A stretch of 64,000 bases of DNA, taken from Senegalia massiliensis. Its GTDB lineage: Bacteria > Bacillota > Clostridia > Tissierellales > SIT17. The stretch is taken from positions 36,149-100,148 of the forward strand of contig NZ_QXXA01000015.1 of the NCBI RefSeq assembly GCF_009911265.1, written 5' to 3'. Below the pieces are notes generated by a model that was given only the letters and a program-made list of their open reading frames with translations, searched no databases and was not told the origin of the DNA. Of the stretch, positions 62,601-64,000 are shown piece by piece (within the stretch, counting starts at the first letter, position 1; each line of letters opens with the position of its first letter). A program made the position numbers and the translations under genes.

Positions 62601-63210
62601 TGGATTTGGAGGTTTAGACCATGTGTTAGCGTCTGGAGAAAATATCAATGTATTAGTATTTGATACTGAAGTATATTCAAATACTGGAGGACAATCTTCA
62701 AAAGCTACTCCAACATCAGCTGTAGCTAAATTTGCTGCATCAGGTAAGAAAACTAAGAAAAAAGATTTAGGAATGATTGCAACAACTTATGGATATATTT
62801 ATGTAGCACAAGTATCTATGGGTGCAAATAAAAATCAATTTATGAAGGCATTAGTTGAAGCAGAAAGTTATGATGGACCATCAATTATAATAGCTTATGC
62901 ACCATGTATAAATCATGGAATAAAAGCAGGTATGGGTAAAGCACAAGAACAAGAAAAGAACGCAGTAGATGCAGGATACTGGCATTTATATAGATATAAC
63001 CCAACACTTAAAGAAGAAGGAAAGAATCCATTTATATTAGATTCTAAAGAACCAAAAGCTTCATTTAGGGATTTCTTAATGAGTGAAGTTAGATACACTT
63101 CATTAGCAGCTACATTCCCTGAGTTTGCAGATCAATTGTTTGAAAAAGCAGAGAAAGATGCGAAAGAAAGATATGAAAATTATAAGAGAATGGCTGAAAT
63201 GGAATATTAA
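59671..63210 (+). CDS. nifJ: Pyruvate:ferredoxin (flavodoxin) oxidoreductase, single-chain
   Basis: A 1179-residue enzyme that oxidises pyruvate with CoA to acetyl-CoA, CO2 and reduced ferredoxin, the central step of clostridial fermentation. Domains: N-terminal pyruvate-binding region (YAFTDVAAIYPITPSSPMAE), transketolase-like domains, the ferredoxin domain with CIQCNQCSFVCPHAV and CTGCGNCADICPAKE (two 4Fe-4S clusters), the third cluster motif ACAGCGETPY, and the thiamine-diphosphate site GDGWAYDIGFGG with DTEVYSNTGGQ. Length and motif order are complete. AT-rich leader with a consensus promoter and GAGGGGG suggest high expression. Confidence 0.98.
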   Translation: MSKAMKTMDGNTAAAYVSYAFTDVAAIYPITPSSPMAEYADDWSANGKKNIFGQTVKVTELQSEGGASGAVHGSLQAGALTTTFTASQGLLLMVPNMYKMAGELLPGVFHVSARAVASHALSIFGDHSDVMAARQTGFALLASGSVQEVMDLAGIAHLSAIKSRIPFVHFFDGFRTSHEIQKIEVVDYDEFDKLVDHESVKAFRNRSLNPERPVTRGTAQNPDIFFQARESSNRFYDELPQIVEDYMKEISKVVGREYKPFNYYGAEDAEKVIVAMGSVTETIEETIDYMISKGEKVGVIKVHLYRPFCEKFFFNVLPKTVKKIAVLDRTKEPGSLGEPLYQDIKTLFYDKNERPLVIGGRYGLGSKDTTPSQIKRVFDELDKDEPRNGFTIGINDDVTHLSLNIEEEINTTPEGTIRCKFWGLGSDGTVGANKNAIKIIGDNTDMYAQGYFSYDSKKSGGITVSHLRFGKKPIKSTYLIEESDFTSCSTQSYVKKYDLLKGLKKGGTFLLNTIWSQDELDEKLPASMKKYIADNDINFYTIDATHMAQEIGLGHRTNMIMQSAFFKLANVIDLDEAEKYLDEAIVKSYGKKGEKIVEMNKEAVKKGMNNLVKVDVPESWKNETVEKQVAEGEEMPDFIKNILDPVNRQEGDLLPVSSFVGAEDGTFENGSAAFEKRGIAVTVPEWQPDNCIQCNQCSFVCPHAVIRPFLLDEEEVERAPETFDTIKPMGKQFEGLRYKIQISPLDCTGCGNCADICPAKEKALIMKPIETQTEKEIPNWEFAMTVTEKKDRMNLNTVKGSQFAQPLLEFSGACAGCGETPYAKAVTQLYGDRMLIANATGCSSIWGGSAPSTPYCMNSKGQGPAWANSLFEDNAEYGYGMAVATNQLRDKLEVLMNELIELNVSDEVKSVMKEWIDSKEDAEGSKKASAKVLDVINSNDIIDEKAKSILKQIEETKDYLVKKSVWIIGGDGWAYDIGFGGLDHVLASGENINVLVFDTEVYSNTGGQSSKATPTSAVAKFAASGKKTKKKDLGMIATTYGYIYVAQVSMGANKNQFMKALVEAESYDGPSIIIAYAPCINHGIKAGMGKAQEQEKNAVDAGYWHLYRYNPTLKEEGKNPFILDSKEPKASFRDFLMSEVRYTSLAATFPEFADQLFEKAEKDAKERYENYKRMAEMEY

Positions 63211-63217
63211 TTAAATA

Positions 63218-63254
63218 AAAAAACGTAGATTCTACTAGAATCTACGTTTTTTAT
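63218..63254. terminator. Bidirectional terminator between nifJ and fchA
   Basis: AAAAACGTAGATTCT and its exact complement around an ACT loop, with A and T runs outside; it serves both convergent genes. Confidence 0.85.
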
Positions 63255-63261
63255 TATGTTT

Positions 63262-63885
63262 TTAAACTACCTTAATATCAGATTTAGCTAATATTTTTTG
63301 TTCTCTTTCATTTACATCTGATAATTTTTCCATTTCTTTTTCATATTCTTTTACAAACTCTTCATCTTTAATAGATAAAAGATTGATTTTAACATTATAC
63401 ATAGCACCTATAACTGCATTCCTTGCCATCATTGTTGCTATTAAACCATCTGTTACTGCTGATTGATTACCTTTTTCTACTACTTTTTCTGCATAGTCAA
63501 ATATTTTATATGCATCTTTAGCAATCTCTAAAGGAACTTTTGCAGCACTTTTAAGTCCTTCTTGTATAGCTTCTTTTCTTTTTTTCTTTTCTTCATCTGT
63601 AGTTTTAGGCAAACCAAAAGCATCATCAACTTCTTTATAAGAGTTTGAATCTCTAGTTATATCATTTAAAAATTTAGATTTCATATTTTCTGCTATCTTC
63701 TTTATTTCTTTCATTTCTTCTTGAGCTTCAGCATATTTCTTTTTACCTATTGTAAGGTTTGTAACCATTTCAAGTAAACTTACAGATAAAGCACCGGATA
63801 AAGCTGCTACACTTCCACCACCTGGCATAGGTTCATTTGAAGCTAGTATGTCTGTGAATTTTTTTACTGTTAAATCTTGAAACAT
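63262..63885 (-). CDS. fchA: Methenyltetrahydrofolate cyclohydrolase (cyclodeaminase-type)
   Basis: A 207-residue all-helical protein of the formiminotransferase-cyclodeaminase family: FTDILASNEPMPGGGSVAAL at the N terminus (the folate-site PGGGSVAAL), SLLEMVTNLTIGKKKY, DDAFGLPKTTDEEK and GLIATMMARNAVIGAMYNVKIN. In clostridia the stand-alone form acts as FchA, converting methenyl- to formyl-THF. It follows fhs on the minus strand, completing two adjacent steps of the folate one-carbon pathway. Confidence 0.93.
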   Translation of the reverse strand: MFQDLTVKKFTDILASNEPMPGGGSVAALSGALSVSLLEMVTNLTIGKKKYAEAQEEMKEIKKIAENMKSKFLNDITRDSNSYKEVDDAFGLPKTTDEEKKKRKEAIQEGLKSAAKVPLEIAKDAYKIFDYAEKVVEKGNQSAVTDGLIATMMARNAVIGAMYNVKINLLSIKDEEFVKEYEKEMEKLSDVNEREQKILAKSDIKVV

Positions 63886-63919
63886 AAATTTATCTCTCCC
63901 TTATTTTAATATTTATAAA

Positions 63920-64000
63920 TTAGAATAACCCACTAATTTCTCCCTCATCAGAAAGATACATATTATTTGCTGCAGGTGTTTTAGGAAGCCCTGGCATTGT
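63920..64000 (-). CDS. fhs: Formate-tetrahydrofolate ligase, 3' end only
   Basis: Only the last 26 codons are inside the window. TMPGLPKTPAANNM followed by a DEGEISGLF ending is the conserved C terminus of formate-THF ligase, an ATP-dependent enzyme making 10-formyl-THF. The rest of the gene lies beyond base 64000. fchA starts 34 bases after its stop. Confidence 0.9.
   Translation of the reverse strand, partial: TMPGLPKTPAANNMYLSDEGEISGLF

Noticed and set aside
1..64000. Search by eye for CRISPR arrays, rRNA, tRNA genes and intact insertion sequences.
   Set aside because: No regularly spaced repeats, no tRNA-like cloverleaf cores and no transposase with terminal repeats were noticed; the long palindromes are terminators or local repeats.

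Overview
This is an AT-rich chromosomal window from a low-GC Gram-positive anaerobe, most likely a member of the Clostridia (a Tissierellales- or Peptostreptococcales-like organism is my guess from gene content, not a firm placement). Supporting signs are a single-chain pyruvate:ferredoxin oxidoreductase (NifJ), formate-THF ligase next to methenyl-THF cyclohydrolase, class III fructose-1,6-bisphosphatase, HPr kinase, lipoproteins with Gram-positive lipoboxes, strong AGGAGG ribosome binding sites, AGA/ATA-rich codon use, and frequent TTG start codons. No rRNA, tRNA, CRISPR array or intact insertion sequence was seen.

Layout. 1-3.1 kb: sensor kinase (5' end outside the window), a sensor-like lipoprotein and an OmpR-type response regulator. 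3.2-4.5 kb: YbjQ-family protein and a cation diffusion facilitator. 4.6-9.1 kb: an aminotransferase / D-2-hydroxyacid dehydrogenase / YjiH-type transporter operon behind a promoter carrying three operator-like repeats, with a convergent IclR-type regulator. 9.2-14.6 kb: metallophosphoesterase, then a three-subunit molybdenum hydroxylase operon behind a guanine-class purine riboswitch with a terminator, and a beta-lactamase-fold serine hydrolase. 14.6-19.05 kb: an accessory, partly decayed region with an unexplained intergenic stretch, TetR regulator, a 57-nt perfect inverted repeat, oleate hydratase of foreign-looking codon use, an ATPase pseudogene with two in-frame stops, and a remnant of a kdp potassium-pump operon (kdpF plus the first part of kdpA). 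19.1-21.4 kb: feoA, feoB and a small eight-cysteine protein. 21.4-22.9 kb (minus): separate LigD-type polymerase and 3'-phosphoesterase genes with no ligase or Ku in view. 23-26.5 kb: fbp, then an encapsulin shell with its ferritin-like cargo. 26.5-29.2 kb (minus): metNIQ behind a SAM-I riboswitch. 29.3-33.8 kb: recX, then a heterodimeric ABC exporter preceded by a leader peptide and terminator that look like a translation-coupled attenuator. 33.9-40.3 kb: membrane methyltransferase-like protein, small hypotheticals, CBS protein, alr and mazEF, YitT, PrcB-like protein. 40.4-45.2 kb: Lon-related protease, MsmX-type ATPase, PucR/CdaR-type regulator. 45.2-59.5 kb: ftsE-ftsX-envC-like-ctp, uvrB-uvrA, two minus-strand membrane proteins, uvrC-hprK-glucokinase. 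59.6-64 kb: nifJ, then fchA and the 3' end of fhs on the minus strand.

The points most worth a second look are the attenuator in front of the ABC exporter, the guanine riboswitch whose apparent OFF logic sits oddly in front of a purine-type hydroxylase, the stand-alone LigD polymerase and phosphoesterase pair, the IclR operator array, the oleate hydratase island with its giant palindrome, and the unexplained 14.6-15.2 kb intergenic region. The individual components I can name belong to known families; I did not find a clearly new multi-gene system.
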